Shown: piece after piece, positions 40,683 through 54,362 of the stretch
Layout of the letters: each line of letters starts with the position of its first letter
Position numbering within the stretch: the first letter of the stretch is position 1
NCBI GenBank assembly: GCA_951213105.1
Contig: OX578144.1
Span: 85,759,015 to 85,823,014 of the forward strand
Direction of reading: 5' to 3'
Source of the DNA: Amaurobius ferox
Taxonomy: Eukaryota > Arthropoda > Arachnida > Araneae > Amaurobiidae
Length of the DNA: 64,000 nucleotides
Translations under genes and position numbers: made by a program
Notes under the pieces: generated by a model
The model's database searches: none
Told to the model about the DNA's origin: nothing
What the model saw: the letters and a program-made list of their open reading frames with translations, nothing else

Positions 40683-41690
40683 ACGACAGATCAATCATGC
40701 ATAAAGCATTGATTATGAAACACTTTCCAACTGAAATGGAATTTTATTTAAACATCTATAAAATGAGATACATTCAGTGGTGATGTTTTTTCAATTATAA
40801 CAAAACTACAATAATGTATTTTACTTAAAAACTTGAAACCATGGAGGTAAGCGTACTTTCTAACTCCATGCTTAAAACTTCATCAAAAAAGGCAATGCAA
40901 TAAAATTGTCTGCTTCTGTATGTAAAATCAATGAAAATTATATTCATATCACCTATTTTCTAGACACCAAAGTTAAATAATTTTGCGTTATAGAATTTCA
41001 GAAGTTCTTATACAACTCATCTTACCGCTTGATTTATTTGCATTATGCGTACGTTAAAATTAGGCTTCGTTGTAGAAATAATCAAAGTTTGATGATCATT
41101 TAAACTAAAAATATTGTAATTACGTTGGCGCAGAATATACATGCACAGAAAATACGCAAAAATGAAGCGGTTTCAGGACGGATGCAATATTAAATATAAA
41201 TTTAAAAGAAATTTAAAATTCTCGATTTTGACACTGCGAAAAAAGATGGATACCATATTTTATTTTGAAGTGCGTCACATAATCTCTTCATATAATATGG
41301 GTGTAATTATTATTTTAATTTTTATTTAAAAACTACCCAGCATACTTTTCTCAAAAATTTTATATAATTTATATGATAATATGAATATTTCCTAAAATTT
41401 TCAAAGCAATTTATGAATTTTAACATCGCTTAAAAAATGTTTGAAAAATTAAGTCTTCTAGGTTTCAATGTATTTCACATTTTTCAACTCTGGTTCAATT
41501 CAAAACGAAGTAATGATATTATTCATTTACATTTCCATATGTCCCACAGACCGTCTGAACAACATACTAAAATTTAATTTTGATAAATCCATTTTTAAGG
41601 CAGTTTTCGTGCGAACGGACAAACAGGCAGACAGACAGAATGAACAAAGTCATAAACACTTTTCAACTATGTTGTAAAATGTTGCGCAAT
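40683..41690 (-). mobile_element. Family B repeat, copy 1
   Basis: On the minus strand it runs from ACAACATAGTTGAAAAGTG (41676 downward) through (GTCT)n and the CGAT..ACTGCC phrase to GCATGATTGATC (near 40690). It matches 49398-50664 read on the plus strand. Non-coding. Confidence 0.7.
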
Positions 41691-44110
41691 AAGAAATTGT
41701 TTCATTTTGCTTTAAATGCGCCTATTCATTGTTTTCTGTGGTACTACCTAACGTTCTAACTTCCCAGACCAACAACGCATTTCTCTTAATTCATTCTCAA
41801 AAAAATTAAAAGCTTTCTTTTCTATTCGAAATAATTTAATAACTTCTTATATACTATTTTGCTTCTTTTATATGGTGTATTAAGACAGAAAAAGCATGAG
41901 ATCTTGTCGGGTCTGGCAACTGACTTCAGTTGCCCATGTCTAAGCTTCCACTTCCGATTACATTATTGAGTCTTTCATCCTCGTGTTAGCACCTTAGCTT
42001 TAACTATAGTATCTCTAGAATATCCAATATTATTACGTGTTTAATATATTTGATTCACACAACATTTTTTTTTTTTTGGGGGGGGGGTATCATTATTTTT
42101 TACAATTCCTCAAATTCATATGTACGTTATAAAAGTTTTTCCAGCTAGACAGAATAATTTTTTCCCAATTTTCCTCGCCTTGTTGCTAAAATCTTAATGC
42201 ATACAATGCATGATTTTTCCTACAGTTTAGGAAATTTTGACACTGTGTGAAAAGGTTAACACAAGATATCTTATACAACAATCACGCTGTAAATAAAGAT
42301 TATTTTTGTTTTTACTCATTAAAATTAGAATATCAAATCTCACCAAATTCGCTTGATTATTTCCAGAGATATCTCGCTTATTGTCGGAAAGTAATATTTT
42401 TTGTATATTGAGAACGACGTCTGACAAACTACTTACCTAACGTAAACTTATTTGAAATTTAAAGTATTTTCAGTACACTGAATCAAATCCCTTGACAATA
42501 TTCTTTGTTTTAGTTACATTCTGATTAATTTAAATTTTATATTTAATAAAAATGTGCAATATCTGGTGAACTGCGAGTTCCACAAATGACATATAAAACA
42601 GCTGTACATTTGAATATTACATGCATACTCCGTAATATTCTAAAATATATTTAGGATTTCATAGCATTTACGTGGTTTTTGAAAAATAAATCCAAAAACT
42701 GAGGATTTTCCTGGGGATAATTCACTTTCATAATGAGTCAAACTCCTAATTTTCGTTTCGACAAAAATAATCAAATGCAATTTCTTTTGATTTTCTCAAC
42801 TTGTGCTAGCCATAGATACAAAAGCATATGATAGACCGACACAGGTAGAATCCATTGATAAAATGATTGACTCGCATTCAGAAAATTTCCTAACGCTTAG
42901 ATTCATCAAGATTCTAGATTCAAATTGTTTGCTTCATGATTTCTCTTTTCTTTCACTATGTATTCTAATAAGAGCAAGAATATATTTCAGCCATGTAACA
43001 TATGCTTATTACTCCATTGGTTGTTCATCTGTATTTTACAGAATATCTTTTGACAGTCGATTTATTTAAAAGTATTTAAATTGATGGTCAACATTTTGGA
43101 TTGATAGCCATAATATTTGATAATCAATATTTTTGATACCCCATTGATGGTCAATATCTTTGAATTGCATTCACTGCTGTCCTATATTTATATCCCTGTA
43201 TTGCACACCCCTCACTTCCCCGACTGCTTATGGCTTTTTAATAATACACGATCATGTCACGTCAATCGTCCGAGCGAATTCTAGTAGAATCCTCTTTAAA
43301 AATCATCAGTGGCTCCAGTCAAATACAGCCGAAATGGTTTTACGTAAATAAATGTTTACTTTGTGGTTGATATTCTCTAAACTGTTCAAAATATGGAAAT
43401 ATAGAAATTGTGACCGGTATTTTTCATAAACAAGGAATCTGATACAAAATTATATATCTTTGTCGGACTTTCATAGAGCTTTATCAAAGAGCATATTTTT
43501 CAAAGAGCATATTTAGTTTTTGAAATCTAGGCATTTGAAACTTAAAAAGAAGAAAATTTTCAATTTTCTTAAACTTGAAAAGACGTTTCCTCGAAGACAA
43601 AGAGCTTTGTCAAATTATTATTCTGTACACTATAATCCCTACCAAACATTTTTCAGTTTACTGTTTATATCAATAACTAAAAGTAGATTTTGAGCGAAAG
43701 TATGCAAAGCAAGGCAAAACTCACTCAAACAATAACTTTTTAACTGTTTCGAAAAAATATTCAAAATATTTAAATTTTGAAATCATTTTTACATATTCAT
43801 AAATTGAGCCATATTTCCGACAGAACAAGAAAATTGTCTTTATATTTTAATCCATTACATTCGGAGGTCTGAAGTTTTTACATGTTTCGTAACGTTCCGA
43901 TTTCAGTCCGGATTTCCCTAACCATAAACGCTATTCACATCAAAACTGTGTAAGGAACCTGAAATCGAGCACTGGATCTTCTAACAGGTCAGTAGCTGCC
44001 CTATGGTTGAACTACTGGGACGAAATTGCAAGTTCTTCGACTCTGCATTCTACACTCTGTAATGTCAGATTAATGTGCAATTTACAAACTGACTGACCAC
44101 CTCCAGCTAT
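41691..44110. other. AT-rich non-coding DNA
   Basis: No gene or repeat family recognised. A T-run and G-run (TTTT..GGGGGGGG) lies at 42066-42088, and the phrase TTGATGGTCAATAT recurs near 43080-43155. A tRNA-like minus-strand trace may lie at about 43990-44030. Confidence 0.4.
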
Positions 44111-45031
44111 TACTTTCCTTATATACATAATGTACAAGGAAAGTATTGTGACGGGGTCGAAAATTCGAATTCGAGTTTTCGACGGGAGAGCACGTTTCAA
44201 GCATCCCTGATCACGAATCAAACAGCTTTGAAGTGATGTCTGTGTGTGTGTGTGTGTGTGTGTCAGTGAGTCTGTGGAGACGATAACTGACGAACGAATG
44301 GGCCGATTCAAACGAAATTTGGTACAAAAATCACAATCCGTAAACACTGGAAGCCTATTGTTTTTATACGCAATCGAATGTCCAGAACCTCCCCAAATTT
44401 TTGAGTGCAATTTTGAAAAATTCGTCAAAAAATCAAAACCGCTAATAAAGTTACGCAAATAGACATTTCTTATGTAATTTTTCATTTGAAAGCGATTGAC
44501 ATAAATTTTAGAACGCTAACATATAAACCGTTCTCGAGATATTGTACATTTTTCAAAAAAATTATCAAAAAGTCATAAAATAAAAAAAAAAATCCTATTG
44601 AGAAGCATGTTCACTTTTCATGTATAACACCATGTGATAAATTGGGTGACATCATTCTCGTGGATCTAGCTCGTTTCAGTCATGAGAAAAGATACTTTGA
44701 GTAATATTTTTGTATTTGAAAGCCAATAGTTTATTATCTTCTGTAAGAATAACTTATTTCTTCGTCCATAACGCTTGGCGAAATTTTGGCGACGAATTTG
44801 GCGAAATGTCGCCAACTTGGCGATTTCTTTATTTGTTGCCAAATTAACAAAAATCTCGCCAAATGGATAAAAATGACGCTAAATCAATCAAAATGACAAC
44901 TAATTGAAGAAATTTCATTCAATATCTTGGAAATAATATAAGTATCTACTATAACAATATCATTTTTTTAACTGTAAAATTAGTAAATTCATTGCATTGT
45001 CTAAGGAAATTCATGTGTTGCCCACATCAGA
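44111..45031 (-). mobile_element. Family A repeat, copy 3
   Basis: Complete inverted copy: TACTTTCCTTATATAC at the left, short (TG)n tract (44240-44263), GGCGA-rich region (44775-44870) and CACATCAGA at the right. Confidence 0.85.
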
Positions 45032-45385
45032 TTTTTTTTACCTCAGGTTAGCCTCTTGCTACTACTATTTTTACCCACGTTATTATCCTGCGTAGTCGAT
45101 ATCCTTTCAATTTTAAATCGGCGCTCAATCTTACAGAATCCTCTGAATCCATACTAGTCGTTCTAAGATAACTTTTAGACTTCCGACATATTTGCACTAA
45201 CCTACAGGATTGTTTTATTCGGGCGCCATTGTAAAGAACCTTACTGCCCCAACCGGGTATCGAACTCTGGATCTCCGAACTGGCTTATCGGCGTTCTGCG
45301 GTTGAGCTGCTGTGACGATATTGCAGCTTTTATCGTCGAAGTGGATTCTGCAACTGTCTTGGGGGATATGTAGATTTCCATATAT
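45032..45385 (-). repeat. SINE-like sequence with tRNA-like head on minus strand
   Basis: Near 45245-45320 the minus strand reads GCAGCTCAACCGCAGAACGCC (A-box area) and AGAGTTCGATACCCGG (B box). This resembles a tRNA head; the rest is unassigned. Confidence 0.4.
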
Positions 45386-45399
45386 TGCAATATTTTACG

Positions 45400-46055
45400 A
45401 CTTGCATTATTTAACGAACTACCATTTACGTTATTTAACGAACTATCATTTACATTATTTAAAGAAAAGAACTACCATTTACATTATTTAACGAACTACC
45501 ATTTTCATCATTTAACGAACTACCATTTACATCATTTAACGAACTACCATTTACATTATTTAACGAACTACTATTTACATTATTTAATGAACTACCATAT
45601 ACATTATTTAACGAACTACCATTTACATCATTTACCGAACTACCATTTACATTATTTAACGAACTACCATTTACATCATTTAACGAACTACCATTTACAA
45701 TATTTAACGAACTGCCATTTACATCATTTAACGAACTACCATTTACATTATTTAACGAACTACGATTTACATTATTTAACGAACTACCATTTACATTATT
45801 TAACGAACTAACATTTACGTTATTTAACGAACTACCATTTATATCATTTAACGAACTACTACCATTTACATTATTTAACGAACTACCATTTACATTATTT
45901 AACGAACTACCATTTACATTATTTAATGAACTACCATTTATATCATTTAACGATCTACCATTTACATCATTTAACGAACTACCATTTACATCATTTAACG
46001 AACTACCATTTACATTATTTAACGAACTACCACTTACATTATTTAACGAAAGGAT
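45400..46055 (-). repeat. 24-bp minisatellite, about 27 units
   Basis: Unit CCATTTACATTATTTAACGAACTA on the plus strand, with T/C and A/G variants; nearly all units keep 24 bases and one has 27. Units vary mainly at the ATT(A/C) position. Confidence 0.95.
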
Positions 46056-46208
46056 AAGTCGTGTTTGATTTAACATTAATTTATTATGCACTTGTATTTT
46101 GTCTATAGTGTCAATTGCGTAATACCATATAATTAAAAGAAATACAAACTCAATTTGTTCGGGTTTGTTATTGTTAGACATTCTTCGCATGCACATATAA
46201 CATCTCAT
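45459..46208 (-). CDS. Possible repeat protein, (SSLNNVNG)n
   Basis: An open frame of 249 codons on the minus strand. A 60-residue unique N-terminus with a hydrophobic stretch (FVFLLIIWYYAI, about 21-32) is followed by some 24 repeats of SSLN(N/D)VNG, one carrying an extra Ser. Every length change keeps the frame, and many differences switch N and D. It may be a real low-complexity protein or just a minisatellite whose 24-base unit happens to stay open. No homology recognised. Confidence 0.3.
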   Translation of the reverse strand: MRCYMCMRRMSNNNKPEQIEFVFLLIIWYYAIDTIDKIQVHNKLMLNQTRLILSLNNVSGSSLNNVNGSSLNDVNGSSLNDVNGRSLNDINGSSLNNVNGSSLNNVNGSSLNNVNGSSSLNDINGSSLNNVNVSSLNNVNGSSLNNVNRSSLNNVNGSSLNDVNGSSLNIVNGSSLNDVNGSSLNNVNGSSVNDVNGSSLNNVYGSSLNNVNSSSLNNVNGSSLNDVNGSSLNDENGSSLNNVNGSSFL

Positions 46209-46758
46209 ATCCCCACAGATGTATAGTATCGTATCCCCAAGTTGGAAAACGTAGTTTTAGACTGTTTTTTTTCATTCGTTTTCGATGACAGGGGTGAATT
46301 CATCATTGGGTATTTCATGCATTAGGCACATGGGATTTCGATATAAATGCATTGCACGCGAATATTTTTATATTAATATTATGGTTAAAATAAGTGAATA
46401 ATATTTTAAAATTGTAACACAGAATATTTTGATTACAAAGGAGGTTACTAAATAATAGTATAGCGTTATACTAAGATATTCTTTCCCTTGCAAATAACAA
46501 CGTCTGTCAACCCATTTTATGTTTTTAAAAATCTTTTCAGAACGGAATAGTTGATAATGACAGCAAGGAAACTTGTTATTTATCCCAGCTTAGCAAAGCT
46601 TTGAAGACATAAACTCAGTCTTACAACAAAGACGAGAACAAATTTCATAAACATTGAATAAAAACTGCATGGCGAGATTGATTTCGCCATTTAAAATATA
46701 AAATATTGTTATTGCGTTGGCTCAGAGTTCAGATAAACAGATAATACATAAAAAAAAA
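46209..46758. other. No recognisable gene
   Basis: AT-rich non-coding DNA. Confidence 0.35.
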
Positions 46759-46826
46759 TCTGATGTGGGCAGCACATGACTTTCCTTATATAATTCAATG
46801 CATTTACAACTTTTACAGTAAAAACA
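46759..46826 (+). mobile_element. Family A repeat, 5' fragment (copy 4)
   Basis: Only the first 68 bases of family A, TCTGATGTGGGCAGCACATG to ACAGTAAAA, cut off by the start of a family B copy. Confidence 0.75.
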
Positions 46827-47496
46827 AGAAAGATCAATCATGCTTAAAGCATTGATTATGAAACACTTTCCAACTTCAATACAATTTTATTTAAACTTCT
46901 CTAAAATTCAATACATTCCTCGATAATATTTTAAAACTTATCACAATACTACATTAATTTATTATATTTGAAAACTTAAACCTTCATCGAAAAAAATGGA
47001 CTTCATTCAAATGACGGCATTGAAATATAAATTGCCTGGTTTAAACATCTCTAAAATGTGATACATTCCTCGGTAATAATTTTAGAATTATCATAATACT
47101 AAGATAATTTATTATATTTGAAAACCTCATCGAAAACAACTGAAATTCATTCAAATGACGTCATAGCAAAAATAACACGCCTGGCTCTCTCTGTAAAAGC
47201 AACATTTCATTCGTAAATAATTTCCCATTCATGTCATTCATCACAATACTATAATAATTTATTTTATTTAATAATTAAGACCATGGAGCTACAAGTAATT
47301 AAACTCAATGCTTAAAACTTCATCGAAAAAAATCGTCCATCTCTTTGTAAAATCAGTGAATATTTCATTCATATCAGCTATGCAGACTTCATGAACTAAA
47401 TGATTTTGTGTTAAAGAAATACAACAATTCTAATACAACTCATTCTGCATATTTTGCTGTTTACATTTTACATAGGTGAAAAATAGGCTTCGTTGC
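46827..47496 (-). mobile_element. Family B repeat, copy 2 (partial)
   Basis: The reverse complement of about 49990-50664 (for example ACATTCCTCG(G/A)TAAT and CAAATGACG(G/T)CAT). The 5' half is missing and the break at AGGCTTCGTTG joins directly to a family A copy. Confidence 0.75.
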
Positions 47497-48379
47497 TGAA
47501 AATTCGATTTCGAGTTTTCGACGGGAGAGCAGTTTCAGGCATCCCTGATAACGAATCAAACATTTTTGAAGTGATGTCTGTGAAAGTATGTGTGTGTGTG
47601 TGTGTGTGTGTGTCAGTGAGTCTGTGGAGACGATAACTGACGAACGAATGAACCGATTCGAATGAAATTTTGTACAAAAATCACAATCTATAAACACTGG
47701 AAGTCTATTGTTTTTGTATGCAATCGAGTGTTCAGAACCCCTTAAATTTTCGATTAAAATTTTGAAAAAATCGTCAAAAAATCAAAACCGCTAATAAAGT
47801 AGCGTAAATAGACATTTCTTATGTAATTTTTCATTAGGAAACGATTGACATAAATTTTTGAACGCTAACATGAGCCGTTCTTGAGATATTGCACATTTTT
47901 CAAAAAATTATCAAAAAGTCATATAAAATAAAAAAAAAATATTTCCTTTTGAGAAACATGGTCACTTTTCATATGTAATACCATGCGATAAATTGGGTGA
48001 TATCATTCTCGTGGATCTAGCTCGTTCCATTCATGAAAAGAGATACTTTGAGTTATCCTTTTGCATTTGAACGCCAATAGTCATTTGTCTGCGCTAAGAA
48101 TAACTTATTTATTCGTCCATAACGCTTGGCCAGATTTTGGCGACGAATTTGGCGGAATGTCGCCAACTTGGGAAAATTTTTAATTGTTGCCAAATTAACA
48201 AAAATCTCGCCAAATTGATAAAAATGACGCTAAATCAATGAAAATGACGACTTATTGTCGAAAATTCAATATCTTGCAAAGAATATAAGTATCTACTATA
48301 AGAAAAACCTATTTTTTTACTGTAAAAGTAGCAAATTCATTACATTATATAAGGAATGTCATGTGTTGCCCACATCAGA
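47497..48379 (-). mobile_element. Family A repeat, copy 5 (3' end lost)
   Basis: Inverted copy lacking its terminal 60 bases including the end hairpin; (TG)n at 47590-47612, GGCGA-rich region near 48125-48220, and CACATCAGA at its right edge. Confidence 0.8.
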
Positions 48380-48939
48380 TTTTTTAAAATAAATATGAAT
48401 AGACGTTTCCTACCGAGTTTTCGAATTATATTTTTTATCTGAATTCCTTCTTCAAATCAGTTGTGACGTCAGAAAAAAAATAGTTAAGGGATCGTTGGTA
48501 ACGATATATCTTATTTTCTATTTTTCCAGTAATCGTTCATATGATTTCAATGGGTTCTGATGCGTCACTAGGGGTTATGTACCCCAAATCCTGTCCACTT
48601 GGGGACGCCACTTTTTGAAATATCGGGACCAATACTGAATTGCCATATATTCAAACCCAGAATTAGGTCACGTCGACAATGAATTCCATTTGACAAGCAG
48701 TCTAACTTAAAACTGAAAAAGATAAAAAATAAAAATAAAAAACAATGAAAAAATATTGCCTTCATTCATTTTTTGTTTTCTCTTTCTTTCGGGTAAAGGG
48801 CAGATTGATTGCAAAGAAGGTAAAATAGAGTTTTTAAAGTTTTTTTCTTTGTCTGATAATAATGAAATGGAAATTGGAAAAAGAAAATTGAAAAGAATGC
48901 GTAAAATAACCTCAGACTATTTGGTAAAATAATAAAAAA
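48380..48939. other. No recognisable gene
   Basis: Spacer between inverted and direct family A copies; nothing identified. Confidence 0.35.
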
Positions 48940-51142
48940 TCTGATGTGGGCAACACATGACTTTCCTTATATAATGCAATGAATTTACTACTTTTACAGC
49001 TAAAAAAACCGTTATTCTTATAGTAGATACTTATATTCTTTCCATGATATTTAATTTTCTTCAATTTGTCGTCATTTTCATTGATTTAGCGTCATTTTTA
49101 TCAATTTGGCGAGATTTTTGTTAATTTGGCAACAATTAAAAATGTCGCCAAGTTGGCGATATTCCGCCAAATCCGTCGCCAAAATCTCGCCAAGCGTTAT
49201 GGACGGAAAAATAAGTTATTCTTACAGCAGATAATTGACTATTGCGTTCAAATACAAAAGATAACTCAAAGTATATTTTTTCATGAATGGAACGAGCTAG
49301 ATCCACGAGAATGATGTCACCCAATTTATCGCATGATATTACATATGAAAAGTGAACATGTTTCACAATAGGAAATATTTTTATTTTTTATTAACACTGT
49401 ACAACAAAGTTGAAAAGTGTTTATGACTTTGTTCATTATGTCTGTCTGTCTGTCCGTTAGCACGATAACTGCCGTAAAAATGACTTAATCAAAATGAAAT
49501 TTTAGTATGTTGTTCAGACGATATGTAGGACCTATGGGAATATAAATGAATAATGCCACCCAATTAGTTTTGGATTGAACCCGGGTTGAAAAAAAGAAAT
49601 ACATTGAGCCCTATGGGACCTAATTTTTCAAACATTTTTTAAGCGCATTTAAAATTCACAAATTGTTTTGAAAATTTCGATAAAATATATAAAAAAAAAT
49701 TCAGCGAAATATATTCAGTAGTTTTTTTTTAAATAAAAATTAAAATAATAATTACACCTCTTATATGAAACGATCACGTGACCATGATATGAAACGATCA
49801 CATGACCCACTTCAAAATGATATATGGCATCCATCTTGTTTCAAAATCGTGATTTTTTTAAGTTCTATTTAATTCATATTGAGTGTTGTATCCGTCCTAA
49901 AACTACTTTATTTTTGCTTAAATTCTGTGCATCTACATACTGAAACAACGCAATAACAATATATTTGAGTTTAAATGCTCATCTAAATTTGATTAATTCT
50001 ACAACTAAGCCTATTTTACACCTATGTAATATGTAGAATGAGTTGTATTTGAATTCCTGTATTTTCTTAACACAAAATAATTTAGACCATGGAGTCTGCA
50101 TGGCTGATATGAATGAAATATTAATTGATTTTATAAAGAGATGGACGATTTTTTTCAATGAAGTTTTAAGCATAGAGTTTAATTTATTGTAGCACCATGG
50201 TCTTAAATAAAATGTTTAAATAAAATAAATTATTATAGTATTGTGATGAATGAAATGAATGGGAGAAAGTTATGAATGAAATCCTGTTTTTATAGAGAGA
50301 TCCAGGCGTGTTATTTTTTCTATGACGTCATTTGAATTAATTTCAGTTGTTTTCGATGAAGTTTTCAAATATAATAAATTATCGTAGTATTATGATAATT
50401 CTAAAACTATTACCGAGGAATGTATAACATTTTAGAGATGTTTAAACCAGGCAATTTATATTTCAATGCCGTCATTTGAATGAAGTTCATTTTTTTCGAT
50501 GAAGGTTTAAGTTTTCAAATATAATAATTAATGCAGTATTGTGATAAGTTTCAAAATATTACCGAGGAATGTATTGAATTTTAGACTTGTTTAAATGAAA
50601 TTGCTTTGAAGTTGGAAAGTGTTTCATAATCAATGCTTTAAGCATGATTAATCTTTCTTGTTTTATATAACTTTTTGATAATTTTTTGGAAAATGTGTAT
50701 TATCTCGAGAACGGTTCATGTTAGCGTTCCAAAATTTATGCCAATCGTTTTCTAATGAAAAATTACATAAGAAATGTCCATTTGTGTAACTTTATTAGCG
50801 GTTTTGATTTTTTGACGATTTTTTCAAAATTTCATTCGAAAATTTAGGGGGTTCTGACCATTCGATTGCGTATAAAAACAATAGGCTTCCAGAGTTTACG
50901 GATTGTGATTTTTGTACCAAATTTGGTTCGAATCGGTCCATTCGTTTGTCAGTTGTCGTCTCCACAGTCTCACTGACCCCCCCCCCCCCACACACACACA
51001 AGCACAGACATCACTTCAAAAATGTTTGATTCGTGATCAGGGATTCTTGAAACGTGCTCTTGAAACGTGGTCGAATTCGAATTTTCGACCCCGTACCCTC
51101 GTCACAATACTTTCCTTATACATTATGTATATAAGGAAAGTA
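48940..51142 (+). mobile_element. Family A repeat, copy 6, split by family B
   Basis: First half 48940-49397 (start TCTGATGTGGGC, GGCGA-rich region 49105-49200); second half 50665-51142 ((C)n then a short (CA)n tract near 50977-51000, end ATATAAGGAAAGTA). The two halves join in the TTTATATGACTTTTTGATA region of intact copies. Confidence 0.85.
49398..50664 (+). mobile_element. Family B repeat, copy 3 (complete, nested in family A)
   Basis: Begins near TGTACAACAAAGTTGAAAAG with a (GTCT)n run and ends TTTCTTGT. Short terminal inverted repeats ACAA(C/G)AAAG are visible. Insertion inside family A shows B was mobile after A. No coding capacity. Confidence 0.75.
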
Positions 51143-51409
51143 ATAGGTAGGAAAAACAATCCAATGTTTTCTACTCTCATTAGGACTTATTCCAATCACG
51201 ATTTGGAATGAGTGTTAATCAAAATTTGATAAGAAATTCATATTCTATGTTCTCTACAATAAATATCGTTTTATATATGTTATTAATGACCAAGAAATTG
51301 TACATCCGTCGTCCAGGATTTTATGCAGGAAAAAAATGATTTTGTTAATCTGAAAAAACAGAACAAAATAAATACATTTTATTTAACATTTCCATATGAC
51401 CGTCACCTG
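51143..51409. other. No recognisable gene
   Basis: Short non-coding gap. Confidence 0.3.
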
Positions 51410-51800
51410 CCGTTGCATTATACATTTTAAGCAAATGTAGGTGACGGTCCCAGTCTTGCTGGTTTCTGTATAACATATGAAGGGATGATTCAGTGTCGTT
51501 CTTTTGAATCTCTCTACCATGTCGTAAAATTGCGGATGAAGATGAGTGGATCAGATTTTGCCTATTCCGAGTAGTTTCCACACTCAGATCAAAGTTTCAG
51601 AGTCAAAATGCGTTCCTTGGGCGGAATAGATGAGTGAGAGATCCCCGTAACTACATTTTCAGTTCCGGAATAAAATTTCACTGGTGGCTGTAGACTTTTA
51701 TTCAGGAAATGCGTAAGCTTCTGGAAATATTGTGAATTTCTACTATTTGTCCATTTCTCGTTTCCTTCCGTTGGCTAATATAAGGTTCTGTCAATGTGTG
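51410..51800 (-). pseudogene. Ty3/gypsy integrase fragment (dead)
   Basis: Minus strand shows the integrase core end around MVERFKRT (about 51520) preceded by HLHPQ and KLLG phrases, and a following QDWDRHL phrase in a different frame (around 51440). Stops and frameshifts interrupt it. No LTR seen nearby. Confidence 0.65.
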
Positions 51801-52624
<824 letters not shown>

Positions 52625-52764
52625 TACTTTCCTTATATACATAATGTATAAGGAAAGTATTGTGACGTGGTCGAAAATTCGAATTCGAGTTTTCGACGGG
52701 AGAGCACGTTTCAAGCATCCCTGATCACGAATCGAACATTTTTGAAGTGATGTCTGTGTGTGTG

Positions 52765-52827
<63 letters not shown>

Positions 52828-53617
52828 ATATGTGCGTGTGTGTGTGTGTCAGTGAGTCTGTGGAGACGATAACTGACGAACGAATGGACCGATTCGAACC
52901 AAATTTGGTACAAAAATCACAATCCGTAAACACTGGAAGCCTATTGTTTTTATACGCAATCGAATATTCAGAACCGCCCTAAATTTTCGAATGAAATTTT
53001 GAAAAAATCGTCAAAAAATCAAAACTACTAATAAAGTTACGTAAATAGACATTTCCTATGTAATTTTTCATTAGAAAACGATTGACATAAATTTTAGATC
53101 GCTAATATGAACCGTTCTCGAGATATTGTACATTTTTCAAAAAAATGATCAAAAGTCATATAAAATAAAACAAACAAACATTTCCTATTGAGAAACATGT
53201 TCTCTTTTCATATGTGATACCATGCGATAAATTGGGTGACATCATTGTCGTGGATCTAGCTCGTTCCATTCATGAAAAAAGATATTTTGAGTAATACTTT
53301 TTTATTTGAGCGCCAATAGTCATTTATCTGCTGTAAGAATAACTTATCTCTTAGTGCATAATGCTTGGCGAGATTTTGGCGACGAATTTGGCGGAAAGTC
53401 GCCAACTTGGCGACTTTTTGAAATGTTGCCAAATTAACGAAAATCTCGCCAAATGAATGAAAATGACGCTAAATCAATGAAAATGACGTCTAATAGTCGA
53501 AAATTCAATATCTTGGAAAGAATATTATTATCTATTATAAGAGAAACCTATTTTTTACTGTAAAAGTAGTAAATTCATTACATTATATAAGGAAAGTCAT
53601 GTGTTACCCACATCAGA
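52625..53617 (-). mobile_element. Family A repeat, copy 7
   Basis: Complete inverted copy with two (TG)n blocks separated by AAAATATG (52755-52850) and the GTCGCCAACTTGGCGAC palindrome near 53398. Confidence 0.85.
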
Positions 53618-53802
53618 TTTTTGCAATTGAAAACTCAGGGGTGGGGTTGAGTTGTACTTCATTGCCCTCTCAATCACTGCGAATTTAAACTGTTTTTAAA
53701 GGACATTCATAAATATAATTGACTATTAAATCGCAAAATTTAGGGGACGAAAACTTTCTAAATAAAAACTTTGAATTATTTTTGTACATACAGTAGACAG
53801 CT

Positions 53803-54362
53803 ATGTTGTTGTTGTTGTTGTTGTTGCTGTTGTTGTTTACCCTCCAGTATCTGAGGAAGTCAGACGAGATCCATAAATCCTTTCACTCTCAGAAAATCGA
53901 GCACAAGGAGTGGATTGCGATAGATATCCTCTTTGAAAAAACCCATGCAATCCATTATATGCTCTGGCGAAGCCTGATGGTCGTGGCACTTGGTGTAGGC
54001 GGAAGACCTTCCTGTCCTCATTAAAAGAGAGGCACTTGATGTGACCTCTAGTTAGTCTAGAAAGTACAGTCTGGGAGTCTCTATCACACGAGATGTCTAG
54101 AGTCAATCCCGGCTTTTTACCCATATACCAATGATGGTTGGGGACTCTCTCCAGTCCACCAAAATTTTTGACTTTTCCCAAGAATATAATTCCAGAAAAG
54201 TCAAGGCGAGAGGAAAGGGTTGAGAGACTGTAGCCCTCCTTAGCAAGTTTATCCGCCACCTCATTACCATGAATGTCCACATGTGAGGGAATCCACTAAA
54301 AGTGGGCATCATGATTTACGAGATCAGTTTTAGATTGAGTCTTGATCAGGTTTAGTTAGAGA
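53803..54362 (-). pseudogene. LINE 3' end with RNase H domain, minus strand
   Basis: On the minus strand VDIHGNEVADKLAKEG-type residues (near 54280) mark the end of a retrotransposon RNase H, followed by HHWYMGKKPGL and LSRLTRGHIKCLSF. The fragment ends in an (AAC)n tail (53802-53835 seen as TTGTTG). 5' truncated and broken, like the copy at 18040-18910. Confidence 0.8.

Noticed and set aside
45400..46055. CRISPR array
   Set aside because: Units are contiguous 24-bp repeats without unique spacers in a eukaryotic context; it is a minisatellite.
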